Both the position numbers and the translations under genes were made by a program. A DNA stretch of 64,000 nt, from the NCBI RefSeq assembly GCF_964204645.1, contig NC_134027.1:26896485-26960484 (forward strand), written 5' to 3'. The stretch comes from Tubulanus polymorphus. Taxonomy: Eukaryota; Nemertea; Palaeonemertea; Tubulaniformes; Tubulanidae. The notes under the pieces were generated by a model. It saw only the letters and a list, made by a program, of their open reading frames with translations. It was not told where the DNA came from and did not search any database. Below, piece after piece: positions 53,865-64,000 of this stretch; the stretch's first letter is position 1, and every line of letters begins with the position of its first letter.

Positions 53865-55272
53865 TTAGAGATTTTTGGTTGATTTTTTTTTGACGAGGTG
53901 ACTGGTGTATAAAAATTGAACGCAATCTGACACGCAGTGTGCACCCATATAAGATCGTTCTCTGGGCGACATCCGTTTCCACATTTTAGCGTACGTGCAT
54001 GCCGTTATGTATGGCTTGTATTTCCCTGCTCGATATTTCTGCATGAATCCTATAAATATTGATATGACATAATTTATGTAATCCCGTAAGCTTTAAGAAC
54101 AGACTTATTGTCATAAATTTCAGAATTTATTAGTCCATTGATAAATGCTCTATAGCGGAAAATCTTCGATGATAATGCAATGTATTTTTTGTAATAGGAT
54201 TAAAACGGTTTTTTGTTGAAGGACCTGATATGAAGTAAATGAATCGGCATCTAAAAAAGGGGATATAGTGCTTATTGAGTCTCTCTGCTGAAACTAGTTG
54301 GGTTGGCATGAAATACGTCCACACGGTGTTGATAAACTGACTATAGATATTGTTTAGAGCCCCTCATTACCAGACTGGACACAACTTCCGACTGGTCAAC
54401 CACCCCTGACTGGTCACCACACCTGACTGGTCACCACATTGACCACTGGAATCACTGCGGTTAAGAATTCTAGTAATTGAGTCCCCTCTGTGCGAACCCC
54501 AGAAGAGGTGCGCAGTTTTTTTGGTAAATTCTTATCCGGAATAAAGAATATCCTGGCTGAAATTATTTTCTGTTGATGTAATTTCAATCTTACCAGTGAT
54601 AACGTATTGTTCACCAAGTTTAAGTCGTCGTCCACAAGAAACTTTCGTTTCTTTAGTGTAAAGTTTACTGATGTTCACCCGATAGATTATATAATATACA
54701 CGAATCTGAAACAACAACTTAAATCACTTGAATATCATCCAGATTATTGATATTGAGATATGGAGTCAGATTACTGTGGAGGAGCCTTGATCGAGCGGAC
54801 CCCTAAACACTGGTTTTCACGCGTGGTTTCTGCAGCAGGAAAAGACTATTGAAGTATTTCTCAGCGGGTATAAATTGCTTGATGCGGAACCCGAGAAAAT
54901 GAAAACCGAAGATATTTTCACGTACAGGAAAAATCTATCCGGAAACCACTCGTGAAAACCAGCTCGGTGTAAATTTTACCCGAAATGTTGTATGAACGTC
55001 GATCGTATAAACTCTCTCATTAGAATTCACCGCTGCTACACTTGTCGGACTTCCTCTCAAAACTTAAAAAACAACAATAATACGTTGATTACTCTACTTT
55101 TCCAATCAGTTATTAGTTTAAATGCTTCGATGATTAGTTGTTATGATTTTTTTCTGTACTGACCGAAGTCAGCCTGACAGTACTGACGCTGTAATGGAAC
55201 TTTTCGACATTTACACGCGTTTGAACTCGTCACCATCAGAGCACAGATTATTATCAATTGTTTCGAAATCAT
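53865..55272 (-). CDS. TIMP-like metalloproteinase inhibitor, N-domain only
   Basis: Four small exons joined in phase: 55164-55272, 54980-55062, 54594-54705, 53865-54049 (489 nt, 162 aa). A signal peptide (MISKQLIIICALMVTSSNA) is followed immediately by CKC, the mature N-terminus that in TIMPs chelates the metalloproteinase zinc. Further family marks are YCQADFVLRGSP, ERVYTIDVHTTF, VSCGRRLKLGEQYVITG, and TACTYAKMWKRMSPRERSYM followed by GAHC. The six cysteines of the TIMP N-terminal (NTR) domain are present (mature positions 1, 3, 13, then VSC, TAC, AHC). There is no C-terminal TIMP domain: the protein ends with a short Lys-rich tail about 21 residues after the sixth cysteine. Secreted inhibitor by family; target unknown. 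A MITE lies in intron 2. Confidence 0.82.
54810..54962. mobile_element. MITE in TIMP-like intron 2
   Basis: Inverted ends CTGGTTTTCACGCGTGGTTT / AAACCACTCGTGAAAACCAG (19 of 20 or so paired), 153 bp long. It ends 17 bp inside the intron from the exon-2 donor (minus strand). No target duplication recognised. Confidence 0.7.
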
Positions 55273-57070
55273 CTCATCAAACTTTCTGTAATAACATAAT
55301 TTACAATAATTCGTTGTAATTCATTACATTTAGCCCCAAACATTCGATATGAATTACGTAAAATTCGTGGATTATTGAAACTGTAAAACTGAGTAAATCT
55401 CTAAATAAAGGAAGTTAAATCCCACGGGACGATTAAAAGATTTACTTGAAGTTTTTGATTGAACGCACGAGGTTTCCATCGTTTGGTGGAATATGAGATT
55501 TCAAAAATGCTTTTGTCGACATTTTTGGGGCAGCTCAGAGATTTTAACCACTTGGTACACCTCGAATCCGCCCTTGTAATATTTGAAAAACTATTTTCAA
55601 AAAAATTATGATCACGAATCAAGAGACAGTATCATCGGCATAAATTCGAAAAAGCTTTCGTCAACATTTTTGGCACATCTCAGAAATTCTAGTCGGGACC
55701 GTTCCCATTGGTCTTCCTTGAATTCTTTTTCAATATTCGAAAACTATTCGTGTGAGTCCTTTATAAGGTTACAGGATGATACTGAATCAAACCATGGATA
55801 TAGTAGTATAGGTATGCATACCAGTATGACATAAACGTTGTTCCTTTTCTTCATCAAAACCTGTTGTTGTTACTTGTGCTTTTATCCGTCGTCACTAATT
55901 ACATTCTCAATGACAGTCAGTTTGAAAAATATGTAACATGTGTTTTAGCAATCGATATATGACAAGTTTTTCTATTTCCTAAGAATTTTCGCGCTGTTTT
56001 CGTGTTCCAGAATTTCCTCTCAGTCCTTTATTAGGCCTTAGTATAGTTTGAATTTACTTTAATTTTGAAATCGTTTTCTTCAACTTTGAAATTAAAACTA
56101 TGATCAGGAACGGTGATGATGGAACGGAAATTAACAGAATTAACAATTTCATGGGGCTAGGTCCCCGGCAGTACTGTGTTCCAGGACTATTTATCATTTC
56201 AACAGCCGAAACTTTATCGGTTTAGTCGAATCATGAACTATAAGTTAAGAGTTTATGGTCTGATAAACTTTCAGAATTTCTTTTCGATAAACGAAACAGC
56301 GAGTAATGTGTAGGTTAACTGATTTTATTAGATATTACCAAAAATACATGAAGAGCTTAGTTCAGAAACTTCTGGTTCAATTGATACCAATATTACGCGT
56401 GAAGCTATTCGGACAATGAAACGCTAACCTATTGAAATACCCCAGTTTTTCAGCAAATAAGTTGTACATTTTCCTCTTTATTACGAGCTTCATTAAGTCG
56501 TTCATTACTTGACTAATCAAGCGGTCACCGTGTTTGTACCCAGTAAAAGTTAACATCCATGTTTGGAGTGATTTTCATTCATTGTTTCTATTGATCAATA
56601 TTATTCAAAATACAAAATAAACATCGGTATGTGATTGATGAATATTCACCGCCGATTAAGATACAGGTTCCGATTGACAGAGTAGAAATGTACTTTGCTA
56701 GTAACACGTGTAACACGGATTGGAAATAATCGTAAATAAATGATTGTAATTTAAAGAACACGTATTGAGTGAAATATTAATAGTAATACAACAAGCTGCT
56801 GCTCTTCACGGTTCAGTTGATCTTGTTTTGTATTAGCACGTGGTGCGCGTAGGATTACCCAGATAATTCCACATGTTTCTACTACACCAAATGGTGAAGG
56901 AAAAGGCAACGCGTGTTGGCAATAATTCAGGTTATTTCATCTATACTGACCCCTACCAGTTTGTATGACATTTAATATGATATATTTCAGTCATAAAGAA
57001 AGTTCCACACTTAGAATGAAAGAGTGATGTCGGAAATGTTTCTTGGGTCTATTAGTTTGTTTCAACGTTT

Positions 57071-57119
57071 CTGATAGTCATCTTCAGGAATCAGTCAATC
57101 ATTCTAAGATGACTATCAG
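57071..57119 (-). other. 14-bp-arm inverted repeat, hammerhead-like core
   Basis: CTGATAGTCATCTT and AAGATGACTATCAG are perfect complements with a 21-base loop. On the minus strand the stretch CTGAAGATGACTATCAGAAAC contains CTGANGA, a potential 3-bp stem and GAAA, the order of a hammerhead core. Similar sequences accompany Penelope-like elements. No ribozyme function is shown. Confidence 0.25.
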
Positions 57120-58012
57120 GACAAAATCGAAAAAATACTTATAGCTCCAGGAAAGGTTTTGGCATTTTATCAACTTTTAGGTGTGGATTTTCTTTATCAC
57201 CACAGACTCAGGGTGTTTCATCAATGGTTTTCAGTTGATATTCATGCATTCACATTCACAATATAGCAATAAAAACAAAACGTAACAAATCAATCGTGAT
57301 TCTCCAAAATTCTAAATCTAAAACGCTAGAAGCTACGCGCTGGATGCTATAATTAGGGAGACCATCATCCCACCGGGATGCGGGTCCAAAGAACGGGTCG
57401 AAAGGCTTCTCTTGGCACCTCAAGTCTGAACAATCGGGTTTAATTTCGTCCCTGTGGACAGACCCGTGCACAATGAAAATTAGTAGTTCTTGAATTTAGG
57501 AATGAATAACCCTTAGAACGAAATTGAAATACGCAAACAGGCTCACACTCTTGAAAACACAAAACACGTTTTGTCGAAGACTGGTTAATGCCAAGTGGAA
57601 GGCGAACTAATTAATTTCGAGACATTTATTTTTGCTATTTTATTTCCTTCGTTCACATGTCATTCCCAACACACACGAAAATGTTATAGATTTCTACTGA
57701 TTTCATCGCGCAATTTTCTACATTGATCCAATCGTCCGCTTGAGAAATACGTAATTTTTACTAACATCGAATATTCAATAATTCATCAACCAAATAATCA
57801 GTTCCTAAAAACTTGTGTATGAAACTTTTTAACTTTTGGATATAAATGAAAAATAATTTCTTTGAAATGATTGTATCAGGAGCGATATTCCAGTTGAGTA
57901 CAGTAAGTAATATATAGACTGGTAGAAATATATGTCGAGGTCAAATACGCGAAATTAACTGCCAGACTTTGCGATTTGTTGTTCTTTGTGCTTTCTTAAA
58001 TCTTTTCACTTC

Positions 58013-58138
58013 ATGCAAATAATTGATGACGTTTAATTACGCAACGTTGTCCAATGGTTGTAGGCGTGTTACGAACCGAACAGCCGCAGGTCAAATAATA
58101 CGGCTGACCATACACTGTTAGGTTGCGTACATTTGCAT
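58013..58138. promoter_or_regulatory. Mirror-arranged octamer and TTACGCAAC sites
   Basis: ATGCAAAT (58013-58020) and TTACGCAAC (about 58037-58045) are mirrored by GTTGCGTA (58122-58129) and ATTTGCAT (58131-58138), with TGACGT and CCAAT in between. TTACGCAA is a C/EBP-PAR-type bZIP site. The block lies about 130 bp upstream of the probable 5' non-coding exon donor of the bZIP gene. Confidence 0.45.
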
Positions 58139-58199
58139 AACACATGGTAACCAATGTGCTAACGAGATGGCCCTATACATCGCGACCATAGGCTTCTGC

Positions 58200-59500
58200 G
58201 TCCAAATTACTTTTTAAGACGTAATCTGAAGGGAAAGGTGCTAAAATCTCATCGATATTTGGAGGTAAGTGCGATCATCTAATTTCGCTGGGTTTTTTTC
58301 GAATAATCTTTCGCAAATCTGTTTAGTTTTATGAATAATCTCAGCGGGTCAGTTTTCTGTCGCGGTCCTTTGTCTTATTGTTTATAGTGTTATCAAATAT
58401 GATCGAATCGTGTAGGACACGTAATATGTAATAACCGTACATAATATTAGCAGTAGATTCAGTCACCGATAATCATCGATGTCCTCAACATTCACCTCCT
58501 CAACATTTACCCTCGAATCCTGATCTTGCACACTTGGCTTCGCGTTCTTTTTATCCCTTATGTTTGTAGATTTATCGAATACAATTTTGGTATATCTTAC
58601 ATTCTTTATATTTCTTTGATCAATTATTATCAGATAATTTATACATGTTCGAGTCTCATTTTTTTCCATTTTCATGTGTGCTTTTATTTCAACGCACATT
58701 TCTGTACAACCCGCTCGTGAAATCAAGCCTACAATTTTCTGTTCTGCATTTCCGTCTCTTGTAGAATTACCAAATACAATTTTAGCATTTTTTCAATATT
58801 TTATTAGATTAATACTATCCTTATTTCATACACATTTCATTCTCTTTTTTGTCTTTGAATCATTACGTTTTTTTAATCCTCACATATTTGTATAGAAACG
58901 GCCAGAAATCCGCCAGTTTTCTGTTCATTTTCTATTCTCCCTTCTTTCCACGTATTTCGTAAATGAAATAGTTACATTTTCAAAATGGCAGTCGTGTATG
59001 CATTGATGCTACCAAAACTATAACACAAAACGCCGTGAATCTCGAGTAATATATAATTTAAACATCGTCTTTTGTTGTGTTTTCTTGATTTTTAATCTAA
59101 CAAACCAAATATAAACGACCATAGGACATCAAAGTGCATCGAGTAAATCCGTAAAATATCTGATTAAAATCTATGATTAAGAACAGGTCGGGACATTGTA
59201 AATAGTCGAATAATACCCCCATGAACCAGGGCTATATAAAATCCAAATCGAATCTTGATGTAACAAGCCTCGTGACGATCAACTTTCAATCTGATAATTC
59301 GGTGTATTGGATTGGATTAAGTTAAATTGTTCATGAATAATCCACTAATAATTGACTGTTACATAGCTGAACAAGGCCCTCTCAAATTAGCATACTATTA
59401 AATGAATTGATCGCGGTTGAAAGTGTAAAGGTTTTGTAAAATTGTATCTTCTGATTCAGATGTTATTTTCGTTCTTTTTTTATCAGGGTTTTATCTTCGA
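58200..59500 (+). other. Probable 5' non-coding exon and intron of the bZIP gene
   Basis: A strong donor (GGAG|GTAAGTGCG) is at 58263-58264, and a strong acceptor (TTTTTTTATCAG) is at about 59487, just upstream of the bZIP ATG. Between them is an AT-rich intron-like stretch with no coding potential. The exon start is unknown. Confidence 0.45.
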
Positions 59501-59511
59501 GCGCTTTCAAG

Positions 59512-60327
59512 ATGATGGACCCGGAGAGACCTTTCAAGAACTTTTCACCATCCTCCGCCATGCCGCCGAACTCGATGAATCACATACCGCCCAGTTACAC
59601 AACAATGACAAACACAGGATACACGCCTTACGTCGGAGCAGGGAACTCGTGCATGCCACCTATTAGTTCTTCTATGACATTACCACTAGCGCCCCCAGGT
59701 GGTGTAAATCATGGTTACGGTAGTTACGCCGACACGGGACATTGCACTCAGAACATGTACAGCGGTCACCATCAACATGGATACAATCTACCCATGCTTC
59801 ACGCGCCACCGATGGCGCCGCCAGAAATCAACTTGAAAAAGGAACACGATGACAATCACATCTGCGTTGATGCAATCTCGCCCGTCGCTATCCCTATAGT
59901 TACATCGTCTAGCGCCTCTTCAAATATGAATGGACCCCCGGCTCTCATACCCCCTCCTACACACGGACCGAGCGGCGATACTCTTAACAGTCCACCAGGG
60001 GGCAGTTTAAACAAAAGCGACGATTCGACGACGGACTCAAATTCGAGCGAATCGTCGATGAAAGATTCAGGCTCGAATAATCACAATATTCCGCCGAAAA
60101 AACGCGCGCGTTCAGTGTCCGACGAGAAGAAAGATCCGAATTATTGGGAAAAACGAAAAAAGAACAACGAATCGGCGAAACGATCGAGGGATTCGCGTCG
60201 CATGAAAGAGGAACAGATTGCGATGCGTGTCGTGTATTTAGAACAGGAGAATTTGCAACTGAGAACGGAAGTGTCTTTATTGCGTAGCGAAATTGAAAAA
60301 TTAAGATGCATGTTATACAACTCATAA
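59512..60327 (+). CDS. bZIP transcription factor, PAR/NFIL3/CES-2/Giant type
   Basis: 271 aa in one coding exon, ATGATGGACCCGG start just after a splice acceptor. The N-terminal 200 residues are Pro/Ser/His/Asn-rich and low complexity (possible activation or repression regions, with an LKKEH SUMO-like site). The C-terminal bZIP spans residues ~206-268: basic region [20 protein letters not shown] then RMKEEQ, then the zipper [20 protein letters not shown]. The KRSRDSRR basic region is diagnostic for the PAR/CES-2 group (DBP, TEF, HLF, NFIL3, Giant). There is no obvious proline/acidic PAR domain, so it is nearer CES-2/Giant/NFIL3 in layout. The protein ends at the zipper. Nuclear DNA-binding dimer. 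Its own promoter has bZIP-type sites. Confidence 0.92.
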   Translation: MMDPERPFKNFSPSSAMPPNSMNHIPPSYTTMTNTGYTPYVGAGNSCMPPISSSMTLPLAPPGGVNHGYGSYADTGHCTQNMYSGHHQHGYNLPMLHAPPMAPPEINLKKEHDDNHICVDAISPVAIPIVTSSSASSNMNGPPALIPPPTHGPSGDTLNSPPGGSLNKSDDSTTDSNSSESSMKDSGSNNHNIPPKKRARSVSDEKKDPNYWEKRKKNNESAKRSRDSRRMKEEQIAMRVVYLEQENLQLRTEVSLLRSEIEKLRCMLYNS

Positions 60328-62050
60328 TAATAATAATATATATATTACTTCTATTACATTGCCGAATGTAGATATAAATATCAGGTTTGTTAAATTATCT
60401 GCACTAATATGGTATAGTTTAATATGAACACCGTGACTTCTATTTGCCTCTGTTCCGGGATCCGCCCTGTAAGATGTATGTATTTGTTACGGGTGACATC
60501 TGTCATGAATGTCAGCCTCCTACTCAAGTGTTATAAACAATAACAGATATTGTCAATCTGTATAATCCCACTGTGAGAATGAACGTGGTTTTGTGTCGTC
60601 TTTGTTTACACAGGTGTCGAGATGTAGCCTTTATCGACGAGAGGTGTCACGACGGGAGGTCGACGACATCGTAGGAGTCATTCATATGTCAGAACGTTAA
60701 TTACTACACGTTCCTGTAATAATACAATAATCATTATACACGGCATGTCTTTCTTTATGGCGCCGTTAAAAAGTCGGTAGAAAATTCTGGAAGATATTTT
60801 GCTGTTGTGGCTGGTCGTCGGTCATAGCCTTGAATGCTGATTTAAAGTAATAACGAGACCACAACGCCGGTTGAAGTTCGTTCTTCTCAGGGCGATCCCA
60901 ACTTTCTGGTTTAGGCTTCAGTTGGGATAATTACTTGTAGGCAAAAAGAATAGCTGATTATATTGCTGTCTATATATCGAGCCATCTAAATCAACCAACT
61001 ATCCTTATGATACATCCTTATGTAACGACAAAAAAGAAAAGTATGTGTTCATTTTGCTTACGGGTATTTTAAGAATTATTCATAATGTATATAATTATGT
61101 ATATATGAGCTATTGTATATAGAATATTCGTCCGCTATTTTTCTAAAGCCATCTTTTCATCATGATCTCTCCCGAGTCGTCGCTATGTTACTGTGCGGTA
61201 TTTAAATTATTAGATTAACTTAATTAAAAATAAATGATACTGAAATGTTTTTATTGTTCCATTAGAAAGAAATATATACATGGTTTATTCTGTGAAGTGT
61301 TGTCTTTGAAATGTCTTTATGTTTGTTCAAAGGTCGCGAGTACGCACGAGCGAGTTGGACCCGCCGGTTTTAGTGCCTCCAGCAAATCATCTATTGGTGA
61401 TACCCGACATCTGGTGTGTGGTCATTTTCAGCCCATGACCCCACGCACAAAATTGTAGCCTACGGCTCAGTCCATTATCCAATTTTATAAATGGTGATCC
61501 AAACACTGAACCAAGTACATTGATCGTATCATGACCATTGTTCCGTCTCTTAACGCAGCAAGCGCAAAAGGAGCTGAAGCTTTGACCCGTCTAAAAACTG
61601 TGGAACTATCGTGATGATTCACGTATTAAAAAACTTATTCAAAAACCAAAACATTTTGTCAATGAGAGGCCGGACTTGATAACTGAAAATATCCGATCTC
61701 TCTAATTGATTTCACAGAATGCTTGTCCAGACATTACGGAGATTGAAGGAAAATAGAATTAAAAAAGGAAAAGAGAAACAATGTAAAGAAGTGTGGGTCA
61801 AGCAAAGCGCCTTGTGGCCATTGTCACAAGCACCCGGTAAAAAGAAAAAGGGACACTGAAATGAGAATTGATAAATTCGTAAGACCCAGCGTCCAACCAC
61901 TGTGCGATCAGGCAAGCTTCGATAATTTACCAGTCTTGGATTTTCTAGGCGAAATATTATTATGGTACGCGATGGGGTGCGATGATGTACTCATCATTAG
62001 GTGGAATTTCCTATATTAATTGATATAAACTGACTCCAGTCTGTGGGCAG
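60328..62050 (+). other. bZIP 3' UTR and intergenic region
   Basis: About 0.9 kb without coding potential up to an AATAAA at 61229, probably the bZIP 3' UTR. Downstream of that no gene is seen until the LDHD start. Confidence 0.5.
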
Positions 62051-62077
62051 CGAAGGGTGCTACTTCATTTTATCGGG

Positions 62078-62232
62078 AGGTGCTGCCGCTATGTCCATCG
62101 TTAGCGGATTTTTTATACACTAACACAAACCGCCTCTGGCAATCAAAGCACATCTAAATACTGTAGATTGCCAGGGTCGATTCCTGTTAGTGTATGAAAA
62201 TCCCGCTAACGATGAGCATAGCGGCAGCACCT
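62078..62232. mobile_element. Long-hairpin MITE before LDHD
   Basis: AGGTGCTGCCGCTATG... and ...CATAGCGGCAGCACCT are inverted, and the pairing continues inward through CATCGTTAGCGG / CCGCTAACGATG and TACACTAACA / TGTTAGTGTA, covering most of the 155 bp. It ends 28 bp before the LDHD start codon. Confidence 0.75.
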
Positions 62233-62260
62233 GACGGTGGATCAGCCAGTCTCCATTATA

Positions 62261-63964
62261 ATGAATAAACTAAGTATTTTGATCAGAAATAATCAGTTAA
62301 AAACATCAATTATCTCTTGTCAACGGAGACTTTACAGCAATCAGGTAAACAGCAGCATTTAGCAACATATGATGATTCAATATGATCGTCCAGATGAGAG
62401 TGTCATCATTCATATCGTGTAATTGAATGGTCCATAAATTGAAATTCTGAAATTCGTTGTTTAGTTTTGTTGATAAACAGATAATGGTTTATTTCTGTAG
62501 ATATGTTCAGAATGTGATGGGGCATTCATACAGAGATTGCGGCATATAATCGGTGATAAGAATGTATCGACTGGATTAGCAATACGTGAACAACATGGCA
62601 AAGATGAATCATTCTCCAGGTTTGCGTCTGTCTGAGGTGACAGCGTGAGATCTTCTCCCTCCTATTCTTCACTGACTGTTCGTGATTCTGTTGTTGTTTC
62701 AGATTGTATCCTCCTGATGTTGTCGTATTCCCGCAATCGACTGAACATGTCAGTCGTTTAATGAAAACCTGCTACGAATCGCGAGTTCCGATAATTCCTT
62801 TCGGTACGGGGACCGGACTGGAAGCTGGTGTTAGTGCAGTTCAGGTGCGTCGATCTATTTCAATCCAATCAAGAGAAATATTCACTCGTTTAAACGGAAT
62901 GTTAATAATGTAGTTCTATTTGTTGAATATAGGGCGGAGTTTGTTTCGATTTGATGAGGATGAATAAGATTAATGCGTTGTACGCTGAGGATTTCATGTG
63001 TACAGTTGAACCAGGTGTTACTAGAAAAACACTGAATTCTTATCTACGAGATACAGGACTCTGGTTCCCAGTTGGTTAGTATACATTTCTCTCTGTCTGT
63101 CCCATTCTGTCCAAGAAGCCGATATTAGGGGCACTATCGCACCGAAATGCACCAATTGAATTATCTTTGTTGACAAAATGAAAAATGGCGCCTAAAAAAA
63201 TGTTACAGATTTGTCTCACAAATCCCCCTGGATCTGTGGAGAACACTGACCAAATAACATAATATTCACTGGTCATTAAACTTATAACCTCTCAGTTGTG
63301 AGTCGTCCAACACCTTCCCGAAAACTGTTGGGATTCAGACTACTTACTTACCAAACCATGAAGATAGGAATATTCATTTAATCATTAACTATATTTGATA
63401 GTTCACGGAATGAAGAATGTGTGATGAACTGATTGATTTTCTAGATCCGGGAGCTGATGCTTCATTATGTGGTATGGCAGCGACGAGTGCGTCGGGAACT
63501 AATGCAGTACGTTATGGAACAATGAAAGATAATGTGATTAATTTAGAGGTGGTTTTAGCTGACGGAACCATCATTCACACACAGGGACAAAATAGAAGAT
63601 CAAAGTAAGTATTATTATTCATAAGCCAATTTCATCTAAACTTTAAAACATTTTTTATGTTTGTTATTTTTGTTTTCCTAGGAAATCAGCAGCTGGTTAC
63701 AATTTGACTAATTTATTTGTCGGATCTGAAGGAACTTTAGGGATGATAACTCAGGCCACGTTGAAACTTCACGCGATGCCAGAAACTGTGAGTTTCCTGT
63801 TACACATTTTAATTTCAAGTCAATTTCTCGTTTATATGAAAACTATTTAAGTGTTTTACTTAATATTTAGATGGTATCAGCGGTTTGTCAGTTTCAATCC
63901 GTACAAGAAGCTATCGATACTGCAGTTCAGTGTTTACAAGTATCTCTTCCTATTGCGAGAATAG
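62261..63964 (+). CDS. LDHD: Mitochondrial D-lactate dehydrogenase (5' part)
   Basis: Seven exons seen before the window ends: 62261-62344, 62501-62619, 62703-62844, 62933-63074, 63445-63604, 63682-63787, 63871-63964 (847 nt, 282 aa; human about 500). FAD flavoenzyme that oxidises D-lactate in mitochondria. The first exon reads as a mitochondrial presequence ([14 protein letters not shown]..., basic, no acidic residues). The FAD-binding (PCMH-type) domain is clear: [91 protein letters not shown]. The remaining C-terminal domain is outside the window. It begins 28 bp after a hairpin MITE. Confidence 0.92.
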
Positions 63965-64000
63965 GTAATCTATTCTATTCTACAGTCAGATTTCTCCATT

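Larger units (their letters stand above)
55273..58200. other. Intergenic, no gene seen
   Basis: Short frames only, with no domain. A strong inverted repeat is at 57071-57119. The last 200 bases hold paired octamer and bZIP-like sites upstream of the bZIP gene. Confidence 0.5.

Noticed and set aside
54414-54635. 73-codon minus-strand frame overlapping TIMP-like exon 3
   Set aside because: It is in another reading frame from the conserved VSCGRRLKLGEQYVITG exon and has no domain.
59984-60325. 113-codon frame antisense to the bZIP exon
   Set aside because: Shadow of the bZIP coding sequence; no domain or independent support.

Overview
This window is eukaryotic nuclear DNA: GT-AG introns are short and AT-rich, exons are small, and poly(A) signals and inverted-repeat elements are frequent. 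The gene set (animal-specific GASZ/ASZ1, a TIMP-like inhibitor, a rhodopsin-family GPCR, a PAR/CES-2-type bZIP, RPAP3, NUDCD1) makes it a metazoan. Gene content, compactness and repeat style suggest a marine invertebrate, probably a lophotrochozoan. That placement is inference; no species can be named from the sequence.

Layout. Positions 1-12,800 hold no gene I can support, only low-complexity tracts, one tRNA-like element and transposon fragments. From 12.87 kb come POP4/RPP29 (+) and, convergent to it, SLC25A20 (-, to 20.09 kb). Between them lies a 1,518-bp tandem duplication whose second copy carries 1,250 extra bases that include the last SLC25A20 exon. A 467-bp head-to-head gap with cAMP-response-element-like sites leads to a USP4/11/15-type deubiquitinase (+, 20.56-29.80 kb, 23 exons, 961 aa). 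NUDCD1 follows on the minus strand (35.03-32.05 kb, 583 aa). Just upstream of its start codon begins a 2.8-kb block of palindromes and about eight tandem units of 165-253 bp. Next are NDUFA12 (-) and ASZ1/GASZ (+), sharing a 63-bp divergent promoter; a one-exon GPCR (-); RPAP3 (-); a DeSI-1-type PPPDE protease fused to a PUL domain (-); a one-exon ankyrin-repeat protein (-); a four-exon TIMP-like inhibitor (-) rebuilt here from very small exons; a bZIP factor (+, 59.5-60.3 kb) with a probable 5' non-coding exon near 58.26 kb; and the 5' part of mitochondrial D-lactate dehydrogenase LDHD (+, 62.26 kb to the window end).

Most of these genes are housekeeping genes with no evident common pathway. 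Three loose links stand out: mitochondrial proteins (SLC25A20, NDUFA12, ASZ1 with its C-terminal membrane anchor, LDHD), RNA and polymerase assembly (POP4, RPAP3), and ubiquitin/SUMO-type proteolysis (USP, DeSI-PUL). SLC25A20 and USP4 are also neighbours on human 3p21.31, so that adjacency may be ancient. Introns and flanks are crowded with small non-autonomous DNA elements (piggyBac-like with TTAA, Harbinger-like with TTA, CAGGG-ended with 5-bp duplications, and others), several of them placed within 30 bp of a splice donor or a start codon.

Exon boundaries were read by eye from splice consensus and reading-frame continuity. All gene totals given are divisible by three, but individual junctions could be off by a few bases.
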